DNA of 64,000 nucleotides, from the NCBI RefSeq assembly GCF_013366925.1, contig NZ_JAALDK010000002.1:930001-994000 (forward strand). The letters run 5' to 3'. Under the pieces are notes generated by a model. It ran no database searches, was not told the origin of the DNA, and was given only the letters and a program-made list of their open reading frames with translations. The position numbers and the translations under genes were made by a program. The number at the start of each line of letters is the position of its first letter. Within the stretch, counting starts at the first letter, position 1. Below, piece after piece: positions 52,169 through 62,803 of this stretch. This DNA comes from Paraburkholderia youngii (lineage in GTDB: Bacteria; Pseudomonadota; Gammaproteobacteria; Burkholderiales; Burkholderiaceae).

Positions 52169-53389
52169 TCAGCAGACCGCCTCGTCCGTCCGCCTCGAAG
52201 GTGCCGTGCCGGCGTGCTCTCCGAGTTCCATGATTTCCACGAGCCGCTGCTGGTAGTGCTCCGGCAAATACTCCGCGAGTGAATAGCTTCTGCCCTTGTC
52301 CGCCAGATGTATCGCGAGTCGATCCAGTGCCAGTTCGAGGCTCTGAGGCTCCGACCGAAATTTGATCTTGTTGCCCACCGCGTCAGCGGTCGTCGCCATG
52401 CTGCCGCCGTCGTGGACGAGGGCAGGCAAGCCGAGCATGGCGGCCTCGATAATGACGAGCGGCGCATTCTCAGCTCCCAACGATGGCACGACGACCGCGT
52501 CGGCAAATCGGCGCATCCGCGGAAACAATTCCTCCTGCGGCAGTCTGCCGAAAAAAACCAGTTTGCCGCGCTGGATCAGCGACGCGAAGCGCTGCTCCAT
52601 CGCACGACGATCCGGACCGTCCCCGTAGACTCCTAATACGTCAATACGATGAAAGTTCACGCTCTCCGCGAGTTCGATAAATTCCGCGAGTCCCTTTTCC
52701 TGTGAAATCCTGCCGACAAAGGCAAGCCTGAATCTCTGCTTGCCAGCAACACGCGAAGGCTGAAACGCGACCGGTACTGAAGAGGGATTAAAAACGACTC
52801 TCGTATTCGTGATGCCACTGCGATGCAGCGCTTCTTCCATGAAGGCGCTTGGACAAACGATCGTCTCGAAGATCCGCTTGGCAGGGAATGCCTCGCGTAC
52901 TGCGTGCCAGTAACACTTCGTCATCAGGTCGTGCAGAAGACCTTTCGTCGTCGACCGACGGGTCAACGCCGCACGCGTGCCCAACACTTCGAGCGGCACA
53001 ATCACCGGCCGCCGGTTGTCGAAGTATTGCAGTGCCGGGTTGTAATAGACGAGATGGTAGTCGTGGCTCGTGTGATATGCGCGAAAGCCGAGCTTTCGCT
53101 TTTGACGCGCGATAACGCTCAGTATCGAATTCGATAGAGCGTTATGGTAGTTGTGCACCATCACCCGATGCGGACGAAAACCCACAATAGTCTTCTCGAG
53201 TGCGCGCGCGGCCGCGACATTCCAGGACCTGGACCACTTGGTGGTTCCCACCGGAAAGCGGGTGTCGTCGAAGCGTTCAACTTCGACCCCGGGCAATCGA
53301 CTCAGAAGATCTGCCGATTGCTGATAAACAACTTCCGCGCCGCCCATCGACGCATAATCGTTTATTACCAATATCCTGCAGCGCTTCAT
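52169..53389 (-). CDS. Glycosyltransferase, GT4/GT-B fold
   Basis: A 406-aa GT-B glycosyltransferase. N-terminal MKRCRILVINDYASMGGAE is the classical acceptor-domain start with the GGAE loop; FVGRISQEKGLAEFIELAE and VVPSLGAENAPLVIIEA (E-x7-E donor motif) lie in the C-terminal half. The ATG at 53387-53389 fits homology; an upstream ATG would add 16 residues. It stands alone, with no polysaccharide genes beside it, and is visibly less GC-rich than its neighbours. Confidence 0.85.
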   Translation of the reverse strand: MKRCRILVINDYASMGGAEVVYQQSADLLSRLPGVEVERFDDTRFPVGTTKWSRSWNVAAARALEKTIVGFRPHRVMVHNYHNALSNSILSVIARQKRKLGFRAYHTSHDYHLVYYNPALQYFDNRRPVIVPLEVLGTRAALTRRSTTKGLLHDLMTKCYWHAVREAFPAKRIFETIVCPSAFMEEALHRSGITNTRVVFNPSSVPVAFQPSRVAGKQRFRLAFVGRISQEKGLAEFIELAESVNFHRIDVLGVYGDGPDRRAMEQRFASLIQRGKLVFFGRLPQEELFPRMRRFADAVVVPSLGAENAPLVIIEAAMLGLPALVHDGGSMATTADAVGNKIKFRSEPQSLELALDRLAIHLADKGRSYSLAEYLPEHYQQRLVEIMELGEHAGTAPSRRTDEAVC

Positions 53390-53733
53390 GTTTAGGCCCG
53401 CTGTTGGTGCACAACTCACGACACCGAGTACATGCATTGGTGGTTAATTCGTCGGGAATTTTATGAAGTCATTTTCGACGACTGTGTGTGAGAGCGCACC
53501 AAGCAAGTACCCGTTCTGTTACTGCGTCTTACAGGCCGGGTGATTTTAGAAGTGCTATTACGCTGCGAAAGCTGCGGATGAAAAATTGACCGGAGATCGA
53601 CAGTAATCGTTGAGCTTTTGGGAAGAAAAAACATCTCAGGACGAATCGACGACACAACGGCGGCCACCCTCAGCCAGGGTTTCCCCTCCTTCAGCACATC
53701 AAAACTTGTCCTACTATCAAGCAGTTAAAACTA
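53390..53733. other. AT-richer intergenic region without a supported gene
   Basis: This 344-bp stretch is clearly less GC-rich than the surroundings. A minus-strand open frame (53461-53697) has no ribosome site, poor codon use and no similarity. It may be part of the acquired segment that brought the glycosyltransferase. Confidence 0.5.
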
Positions 53734-53751
53734 ACTAACTCATCAGTTAGT
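53734..53751. promoter_or_regulatory. Perfect 7-4-7 palindrome, TetR operator
   Basis: ACTAACTCATCAGTTAGT lies 9 bp upstream of the tetR ATG, so it overlaps the promoter or leader of the five-gene efflux operon. Size and symmetry suit a TetR-family dimer. The tetR product is the obvious ligand-responsive repressor. Confidence 0.65.
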
Positions 53752-53760
53752 CCGGTGTCC

Positions 53761-54480
53761 ATGCCGCAAGTCGCCCGTTCCAGAATGGGTCGTCGTCCTC
53801 ATCCGCAGGACTTCGACGCACGCGAACATCTGCTCGATGTCGCGGTGGCGCTGTTCGCCGAGCGCGGGATCGCCAACACGACGGTGGCGCAGATCGCGGC
53901 GGCGAGCGGCGTGACGTCCGCGATGGTGCACTACTGGTTCCAGACCCGCGAAAAGCTGCTCGACGCGTTGTTCGAGGAAAAGCTGGTCGCCGCGTTCGGC
54001 GCCATCTGGGACCCAGTCGATGCCGAACGCGACGATCCGCTCGCGCTGACGCAAGGCATCGTCAAACGCATGTTCGACGTCACCGAGGCCATGCCGTGGC
54101 TGCCTTCGCTATGGCTGCGCGAAATCATCAACGAAGGCGGCCTGCTGCGCGAGCGCGCGTTTGCGCATATCCCCGTGCAAAAGGTCGCCGCGTTCGGTCA
54201 GAACATCGCACGCGGTTGCGCGTCGGGTCAGTTGAATGCGCAGCTCGAACCGTTGCTGCTGTTCAACTCGGTGCTCGCGCTCGTGATGCTGCCGCAGGCA
54301 ACCGCCAGGATCTGGCAACGCCTGAATCCGCGCAGTTCGTTCGATCGCGCGACGCTCGAACGCCACGTCGTCGCACTGCTCACGCAGGGCATGAGCGCAA
54401 CCACGGCGGTCAAGACCAGCGCCAGGGCAAGGAGCCGGGCGACGTCCACCGCACGCCGCGCGAAAGGAAAGCCGTCATGA
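53761..54480 (+). CDS. TetR-family regulator
   Basis: A 239-aa regulator: helix-turn-helix at about 20-60 (IANTTVAQIAAASGVTSAMVHYWF), then an all-helical ligand-binding domain. A GTG two codons earlier is possible. Its stop overlaps the ATG of the HlyD gene. First gene of the efflux operon; resembles the CecR-controlled ybhGFSR arrangement of E. coli in gene order. The Arg/Ala/Ser-rich tail is longer than usual. Confidence 0.87.
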   Translation: MPQVARSRMGRRPHPQDFDAREHLLDVAVALFAERGIANTTVAQIAAASGVTSAMVHYWFQTREKLLDALFEEKLVAAFGAIWDPVDAERDDPLALTQGIVKRMFDVTEAMPWLPSLWLREIINEGGLLRERAFAHIPVQKVAAFGQNIARGCASGQLNAQLEPLLLFNSVLALVMLPQATARIWQRLNPRSSFDRATLERHVVALLTQGMSATTAVKTSARARSRATSTARRAKGKPS

Positions 54481-55442
54481 TTCCGTCCGCCCGCTCATCC
54501 ACACGTGTCGCGTTGCTTGCGCTGTGCATCGCGTGCGCGAGCTGTTCGCAACAACCGGCGAACACATGGCAAGGCTATGTGGAAGGCGAGTTCCTGTACC
54601 TCGCGTCTTCGCAGGCGGGCCAGTTGACCGAGCTCGCGGTCTCGCGCGGGCAGACCGTTGCGCAGAACACGCCGCTGTTCGCGCTCGAAGCGCAGAACGA
54701 AACCGACGCCGTGGCGCAGGCCAACGAGCAACTGCGCTCGGCCCGCGCCCAGCTCGCCGACCTCGGGACCGGCAAGCGTCCGCCGGAAGTCAACGTGACG
54801 CGCGCGCAACTCGTGCAGGCCGAAGCCGATGCGGCGCGCGCCGCGACCCAGTTCCGCCGCGACCAACAGCAATTCGACGCCGGCGGCATCGCGCAAAGCC
54901 AGCTCGACGACTCGCGCGCGAGCGCGCTGTCGAGCGCCGCGCACGTGCGCGAGTTGCAAAGTCAGCTCGCCGTCGCGCGTCTGCCGGGACGGATCGAACA
55001 GATCCGCGCACAGCAGGCGCAAGTCGACGCCGCGCAGGCCCAACTCGGCCAGGCCCAATGGAAGCTCGATCAGAAAAGCGTGCACGCGCCGCACGCGGGC
55101 CTCGTGTTCGACACGATGTTTCGCAGCGGCGAATGGGTGCCGGCGGGCAGCCCCGTCGTGCGCATGTTGCCGCCGGAAAACGTCAAGGTGCGCTTCTTCG
55201 TGCCGCAGGGAGTGGTCGGTTCGCTCGCGCCGGGCCGTCGCGTCTCGATTCATTGCGACGGGTGCGCCGCCGATGTGCCGGCCGTGCTCAGCTTCATCTC
55301 GGACCAGGCGGAGTACACGCCGCCAGTGATCTTCAGCAACGAAAGCCGCGCGAAGCTCGTGTTCATGGTCGAAGCCAGACCGCGAACCGCCGATGCGCCG
55401 AAGCTGCGGCCCGGCCAGCCCGTCACGGTCACGCTGCAATGA
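54477..55442 (+). CDS. HlyD-family membrane fusion lipoprotein (YbhG-like)
   Basis: A 321-aa periplasmic adaptor. The signal ends in the lipobox ACASC, so it is probably lipid-anchored. A biotinyl-lipoyl half-domain (GYVEGEFLYLASSQAGQL), a long Ala/Gln-rich coiled coil (about 80-190), the second lipoyl half (VHAPHAGLVFDTMF) and a beta barrel follow. Starts with ATGA overlap after tetR. It bridges the ABC pump and the NodT outer-membrane channel encoded downstream. Confidence 0.9.
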   Translation: MIPSARSSTRVALLALCIACASCSQQPANTWQGYVEGEFLYLASSQAGQLTELAVSRGQTVAQNTPLFALEAQNETDAVAQANEQLRSARAQLADLGTGKRPPEVNVTRAQLVQAEADAARAATQFRRDQQQFDAGGIAQSQLDDSRASALSSAAHVRELQSQLAVARLPGRIEQIRAQQAQVDAAQAQLGQAQWKLDQKSVHAPHAGLVFDTMFRSGEWVPAGSPVVRMLPPENVKVRFFVPQGVVGSLAPGRRVSIHCDGCAADVPAVLSFISDQAEYTPPVIFSNESRAKLVFMVEARPRTADAPKLRPGQPVTVTLQ

Positions 55443-56425
55443 GTGCGCCCGCGCCGCCCCCCGCCAACTCCAGCGACCCCGTGTACGCGATCGATGTGCA
55501 CGGGCTGAACAAACATTTCGGCACCAAGCACGTGGTCAACGACGTGACGATGCAGGTGCAGCGCGGCGAGATCTTCGGTTTTCTCGGCCCGAACGGCAGC
55601 GGCAAGACTACCTGCATCCGCATGATGTGCGGACTGCTGACGCCGGACTCCGGCAGCGGCACCTGTCTCGGCTACGACATCGTGCGGGACAGCGCGCAGA
55701 TCAAACGCCGCACCGGCTACATGACGCAGCGCTTCTCCTATTGGGAAGATCTGTCGATCCGCGAAAACCTCGACTTCGTCGCGCGCATCTACGAGATGAA
55801 GAACCGCCGCGAGGCGGTGGATCGCGCGCTCGAACAGCTTGGCCTGCAAAGCCGTGAGAAGCAGTTGGCCGGCGCACTGTCGGGCGGATGGAAGCAGCGT
55901 CTCGCGCTGGCCGCGTGCATGCTGCATGAACCGGAACTGCTGCTGCTCGACGAGCCGACCGCCGGAGTCGATCCGAGCGCGCGCCGCGACTTCTGGGAAG
56001 AGCTGCACCGCCTCGCGGCGCGCGGCATCTCGGTACTCGTCAGCACGCACTATATGGACGAAGCGGAACGCTGCCACAAGCTCGCCTATATCGCGTACGG
56101 CAGGCTGCTCGCGCAGGGTACGTCGAAACAGGTGATCGACTCGCAAGGGCTCGTGACGTGGGCCGTGTACGGCCAGAATCTCGTCGAGCTCGGCGACCGG
56201 CTGCTCAACTCGCCCGGCGTCGAGCAGACGGTCGCGTTCGGTTCGTCGCTGCACGTGAGCGGGCCCGACACGCCCGAACTCCACGCGAGCATCGACCAGT
56301 TGGAACGCTCGAACCCCACGCTACGAATCGAAAGACAGGAAACCGGCCTCGAGGACGTGTTCATCTTCATGATGAACCGCTCGACCGACAACTATGCAAC
56401 GCCTTCCGCGGGCAAAGCATCGTGA
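55439..56425 (+). CDS. ABC transporter ATP-binding protein
   Basis: A 328-aa ATPase: Walker A GPNGSGKTT, Q loop in YMTQRFSYWE, signature LSGGWKQRL (Trp for the usual Gln), Walker B LLLLDEPTAGVD, and the switch His in STHYMDE. A C-terminal domain of about 90 residues is typical for YbhF/DrrA-type exporters. Coupled by ATGA to the HlyD gene and by GTGA to the permease. Confidence 0.92.
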   Translation: MSAPAPPPANSSDPVYAIDVHGLNKHFGTKHVVNDVTMQVQRGEIFGFLGPNGSGKTTCIRMMCGLLTPDSGSGTCLGYDIVRDSAQIKRRTGYMTQRFSYWEDLSIRENLDFVARIYEMKNRREAVDRALEQLGLQSREKQLAGALSGGWKQRLALAACMLHEPELLLLDEPTAGVDPSARRDFWEELHRLAARGISVLVSTHYMDEAERCHKLAYIAYGRLLAQGTSKQVIDSQGLVTWAVYGQNLVELGDRLLNSPGVEQTVAFGSSLHVSGPDTPELHASIDQLERSNPTLRIERQETGLEDVFIFMMNRSTDNYATPSAGKAS

Positions 56426-57573
56426 ATTCCGCGCGCCGACTTCCGCGCTTTTCGCTGATGCGCTGGTGGAGCATCGTGCGCAAGGAGTTTTTGCAGCTGA
56501 AGCGCGACCGCATCACGTTTGCGATGATGATCGTGCTGCCGATCATGCAGATGGCGCTGTTCGGCTTCGCGATCAATACCGACCCGAAGCATCTGCCGAC
56601 CGCCGTCATCGCCGCCGATCACAGCGAGTTCACGCGCAGCTTCCTGATGGCGATGCGCAACTCCGATTACTTCGACATCGTCTCGACGCTGCCCGATAAA
56701 GAGTCCGGCCGCCGCGCGCTCGCGCAAGGCAAGGTGCTGTTCGTGCTGAATATTCCGGTCGGTTTCACCCGCGAGCTGGCCAAAGGCGCGCGGCCCTCGC
56801 TGCTCGTCGAAGCCGACGCGACGGACCCGATGGCGGTGGGCACCGCGCTCGGCGCATTGCCGTCGATCACGCAGTCGGTACTGCAGAAGGACCTCACGGG
56901 TCCGCTGTCGCCGCTCGCGGTCGGCCCCACCGCTTTCGATGTTCAATTGCACCGGCTCTACAACCCCGAAAGCATCACCCAGTACAACGTGGTGCCGGGC
57001 CTGATGGGCGTGATCCTGACGATGACGATGGTGATGATGACGGGCCTCGCGATCACGCGCGAACGCGAGCGCGGCACGATGGAAAATCTGCTGGCTACGC
57101 CGGTGCTGCCGCTCGAAGTGATGACCGGCAAGATCGTGCCTTATGTGGCGATCGGTCTGGTGCAGGTCAGCATCATTCTCGCGGCCGCTCGCTTCGTGTT
57201 CAACGTGCCGTTCGAAGGAGGTCTGCTCGCGCTGTATCTGTCCGCGCTATTGTTCGTCGCGGCCAATCTGACGATCGGCATTACGTTGTCGTCGCTCGCG
57301 CAGAATCAGTTGCAGGCTATGCAGCTGACGATGTTCTATTTTCTGCCCAACATCCTGCTGTCGGGATTCATGTTCCCGTTCGCGGGCATGCCGAAGTGGG
57401 CGCAGTACATCGGCAACCTGTTGCCGCTCACCTACTTCAACCGGCTCGTGCGCGGCATTCTGCTAAAAGGCGTCGGTTGGGCCGACATGTGGCCGCATGT
57501 GTGGCCGCTGCTGATCTTTCTGTTCGTCGTGATGGGCGTCGCCGTGAAGTTCTATCGACGCACGCTCGATTGA
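56422..57573 (+). CDS. ABC-2-type permease, GTG start
   Basis: A 383-aa membrane protein of the YbhS/YbhR type: one N-terminal span (RKEFLQLKRDRITFAMMIVLPIM region), a large extracytoplasmic domain (about 50-185), then five spans with ITRERERGTMENLLATPV. The GTG at 56422 overlaps the ATPase stop. Only one permease gene is present, so the pump is probably a homodimer, unlike the two-permease ybh system. Confidence 0.88.
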   Translation: MNSARRLPRFSLMRWWSIVRKEFLQLKRDRITFAMMIVLPIMQMALFGFAINTDPKHLPTAVIAADHSEFTRSFLMAMRNSDYFDIVSTLPDKESGRRALAQGKVLFVLNIPVGFTRELAKGARPSLLVEADATDPMAVGTALGALPSITQSVLQKDLTGPLSPLAVGPTAFDVQLHRLYNPESITQYNVVPGLMGVILTMTMVMMTGLAITRERERGTMENLLATPVLPLEVMTGKIVPYVAIGLVQVSIILAAARFVFNVPFEGGLLALYLSALLFVAANLTIGITLSSLAQNQLQAMQLTMFYFLPNILLSGFMFPFAGMPKWAQYIGNLLPLTYFNRLVRGILLKGVGWADMWPHVWPLLIFLFVVMGVAVKFYRRTLD

Positions 57574-57585
57574 GGAAGGCCTGCA

Positions 57586-59103
57586 ATGTGTTCCGCCCCT
57601 CGCTTTCTTGACGTGGTTTTTCGTCGCGCGGCTTGTTTATCCGTCACGCGTCGGCTCGCCGCCTTCGGCGCAAGCGCGGCCTTGTGCGCGTGCACCGTCG
57701 GCCCCGATTTCCATCGGCCCGACGTGACCAGCGTGTCGAGCTATACCGCCGCGCCGCTTGCGGCAAGCACGGTCGCCGCCGACGGTCCCGGCGGCGCCGC
57801 GCAACACTTCGTGCCGACCGAGGTGCCCGGCGACGGCTGGTGGCGCGCGTTCGGCTCGCCGGCGCTGAACGCGCTGGTGCAGCAGGCGCTCGACGACAGC
57901 CCGACCCTCGCGCAAGCCCGCGCGAAACTCGACGAAGCGCAGCAGGACTACCGCGCGCAGGCGGGCGGCACGCTGTGGCCGCAGGTCGATGCGAACCTGT
58001 CGACCACGCGCGAGAGGATCGATCCCGAAGCGCTGGGCTTCGGCCAGCTGACACAAGGCCGCGCGTTTGCGCCGTTCACGCTGTACAGCGCGCAAGTCAC
58101 CGTGTCGTACACGCTCGATCTGTTCGGCGCGAATCGCCGCGCGCTCGAAGCGGTGGCTGCGCAGGTCGACTATCAGCAATACGAACTCGAAGCCGCGCGT
58201 TTGACGGTCGCGGGCAATGTGGTGACGGCGGCGATCCGGCGCGCGTCGCTCGCGCGGCAGATCGCACTCACAGAGGCGCTGCTCGCGAATCAGATGCAGC
58301 AACTCGATATCGCCGAACACCGCTATCACGCGGGCGGCATCTCCGAGGTCGATCTGCTGAGTCAGCGCACGCTGGTGCAGCAGACCCGCGCGACGTTACC
58401 GCCGTTGCGCACGCAGCTTGCACAGACCGATCATCAGCTCGCGATCTATCTGGGACGCGCGCCAGCGGAATTGGCCACCACGCACGACCTTGCCGCGCTC
58501 GACCTCGATACGCTCGTGCTGCCCGCCGACCTGCCGCTGACCTTGCCGTCGACGCTCGCGCAGCAGCGGCCCGACATTCGCGCGTCCGAGGCGTTGTTGC
58601 ATCAGGCGAGCGCGAACCTCGGCGTCGCGACCGCGAACCTGTATCCGCGTATCACGCTGTCGGGCAGCGCGGCGACCGAACGTGTCAACGTGTCCGATCT
58701 GCTGACGGGCTTCAACGTGTGGAACTTTGGCGCCGGTCTCACGCAGCCGCTGTTTCATGGCGGTGAACTGCTGGCGCGCAAGCATTCGTCCGAGGCGGCC
58801 TACCAGGCGGCGCTCGCCGTGTACAAGCAAACCGTGCTGCAGGGACTGCAACAGGTCGCCGACGCGCTGCGCGCGCTCGATCAGGATGCGATTGCGTTGC
58901 AGGCGCTCGATGCCGCGCAGCGCAGCGCGCAGCACAGCGCCGGTATTGCGAGTCAGCGTTATGCGGCGGGCGGCATCAGCCAATTGACGCTGCTCGATAC
59001 GCAGCGCCAGCAATTGCAGACCGGACTCGATCGCACCAAAGCCGCCGCGCAGCGTTATGCCGATACCGCCGCGCTGTTTCAGGCGCTCGGGGCGCGGCCT
59101 TGA
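57586..59103 (+). CDS. NodT-family outer-membrane efflux lipoprotein
   Basis: A 505-aa TolC-like channel. The signal ends at ALCAC, a lipobox, followed by TVGPDFHRPDV, the NodT start. Two repeated outer-membrane efflux domains each carry long helical hairpins; LAQQRPDIRASEALLHQASANLGVATA is typical of the second repeat (read in two parts). It lies 12 bp after the permease gene and completes the efflux operon. Confidence 0.9.
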   Translation: MCSAPRFLDVVFRRAACLSVTRRLAAFGASAALCACTVGPDFHRPDVTSVSSYTAAPLAASTVAADGPGGAAQHFVPTEVPGDGWWRAFGSPALNALVQQALDDSPTLAQARAKLDEAQQDYRAQAGGTLWPQVDANLSTTRERIDPEALGFGQLTQGRAFAPFTLYSAQVTVSYTLDLFGANRRALEAVAAQVDYQQYELEAARLTVAGNVVTAAIRRASLARQIALTEALLANQMQQLDIAEHRYHAGGISEVDLLSQRTLVQQTRATLPPLRTQLAQTDHQLAIYLGRAPAELATTHDLAALDLDTLVLPADLPLTLPSTLAQQRPDIRASEALLHQASANLGVATANLYPRITLSGSAATERVNVSDLLTGFNVWNFGAGLTQPLFHGGELLARKHSSEAAYQAALAVYKQTVLQGLQQVADALRALDQDAIALQALDAAQRSAQHSAGIASQRYAAGGISQLTLLDTQRQQLQTGLDRTKAAAQRYADTAALFQALGARP

Positions 59104-59115
59104 GTTACCGCTTCG

Positions 59116-60333
59116 TCATTGGTTTGCCGACGTCTCGCGCCGCACCTTGTTCAGCACGAGGTACGCGAACGAGCCGATCACGATGCCCCAGAACGCGGAG
59201 CCGAGCCCGAGGAAGGTCATACCGGATGCGGTCGCGAGAAACGTGATGACCGAGGCCTCGCGATGGTCTTCGTCCTGGATCGCGCCCATCACGTTCGACG
59301 TGATCGCACCGATCAACGCGAGGCCCGCCAGAATCGCGACGAATTCCTTCGGCAGCATCGTGAACAGCGCGACGATCGCACCGGCGAAGGTCCCGCCGAT
59401 AAGATAGAACACGCCGTTGGCGATGCCCGCGATATAGCGCTTGTCCGGGTCGTCGTGCGCGTCCTTGCCGGTGCACAGCGCCGCCGTGATCGCGGCGATC
59501 ACGATCGTGATGCCGCCAAAAAACGCCACGCCGATCGACGCGATGCTCGTCGCTGTGATGATCGGCCGGGCCGGCGTGTGATAGCCGGACACGCGCAGAA
59601 TCGTCATGCCCGGCAGAAACTGCCCGGTCAGACTGACGACGACGAGCGGCAGCGCAAGACTCAGCGTCGAGCTCAGCGTCCATTCGGGTTGGATGAAGAT
59701 CGGCCTGGTGACTTGCAGCGGCAGCGCGCCGAGGTGCGCGGCGCCGAGCGCGATGGCGAGCACCGTGCCCGTCAGCAACACCAGCACGATGCAATAGCGC
59801 GGCAGCACGCGTCTGAAGACGATGTACGCGCCGATCATGCCGAACGCCAGCGCCGGCATCGCTGCCGCCGCCTTGAACGCATGCGTGCCGAACTGCAGCA
59901 GAATGCCGGCCATCATCCCGCAGGCGATGCCCTTCGGAATGCGGCGCACCATGCGATCGAAATAGCCCGAGATGCCGATCAGCAGAATGATCACGGCCGC
60001 GCTCAGATACGCGCCCACCGCCTGATGCAGCGTCAACGCGGGGAACAGTCCGACCAGCAGCGCGGTACCGGGCGCGGACCACGCGGTCACGACCGGCACC
60101 TTCAGCTTCCAGCTCGCGAAGATGCCTGAGACGGCCGCGCCGATCGAGATGCCCCATACCCACGACGCGACCATCTCGTTGGGCATGTGGGCCGCTTGCG
60201 CGGCCTGGAAGAAGATCACGAGCGGGCCCGCGTACGAGATCAGCACGGCCAGAAAGCCGGCCACGATGGCGGACACGGACCAGTCGGCCGCAACGGCGCG
60301 CGTGGTCGGCGCCTGGCTAGGGGTGGGATTCAT
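59116..60333 (-). CDS. benE: Benzoate/H+ symporter BenE
   Basis: A 405-aa inner-membrane carrier with about twelve spans. YAGPLVIFFQAAQAAH and PVVTAWSAPGTALLVG are BenE features. It imports benzoate for the dioxygenase encoded upstream. The start has no obvious ribosome site, and a strong hairpin lies between it and benD. Converges with the efflux operon, the stop codons being about 13 bp apart. Confidence 0.92.
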   Translation of the reverse strand: MNPTPSQAPTTRAVAADWSVSAIVAGFLAVLISYAGPLVIFFQAAQAAHMPNEMVASWVWGISIGAAVSGIFASWKLKVPVVTAWSAPGTALLVGLFPALTLHQAVGAYLSAAVIILLIGISGYFDRMVRRIPKGIACGMMAGILLQFGTHAFKAAAAMPALAFGMIGAYIVFRRVLPRYCIVLVLLTGTVLAIALGAAHLGALPLQVTRPIFIQPEWTLSSTLSLALPLVVVSLTGQFLPGMTILRVSGYHTPARPIITATSIASIGVAFFGGITIVIAAITAALCTGKDAHDDPDKRYIAGIANGVFYLIGGTFAGAIVALFTMLPKEFVAILAGLALIGAITSNVMGAIQDEDHREASVITFLATASGMTFLGLGSAFWGIVIGSFAYLVLNKVRRETSANQ

Positions 60334-60361
60334 CGTCGATGTGGGTGTGGCGGCCCGCTGT

Positions 60362-60393
60362 TGGTGACACGCGCCGGGCGGCGCATGTCACCA
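60362..60393. terminator. Strong hairpin between benD and benE
   Basis: Arms GGTGACA-C-GCGCC and GGCGC-A-TGTCACC pair over 13 positions with one mismatch around a GGGC tetraloop. It lies 83 bp after the benD stop and 29 bp before the benE start on the transcribed minus strand. No T tract follows, so it more likely sets differential expression or mRNA stability within the operon than full termination. Confidence 0.55.
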
Positions 60394-60475
60394 TCCGGCA
60401 GCGGAGTCATTCCGGGCCGATAGTATGAAGGACAATCGCCGCGCGGCCTATCGGCGTCGTTCGGCCCGACGCTCG

Positions 60476-62799
<2,324 letters not shown>

Positions 62800-62803
<4 letters not shown>

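Noticed and set aside
53461..53697. Minus-strand 78-codon frame in the AT-richer spacer
   Set aside because: Poor codon use, no ribosome site, Ser/Arg/Thr-rich composition.
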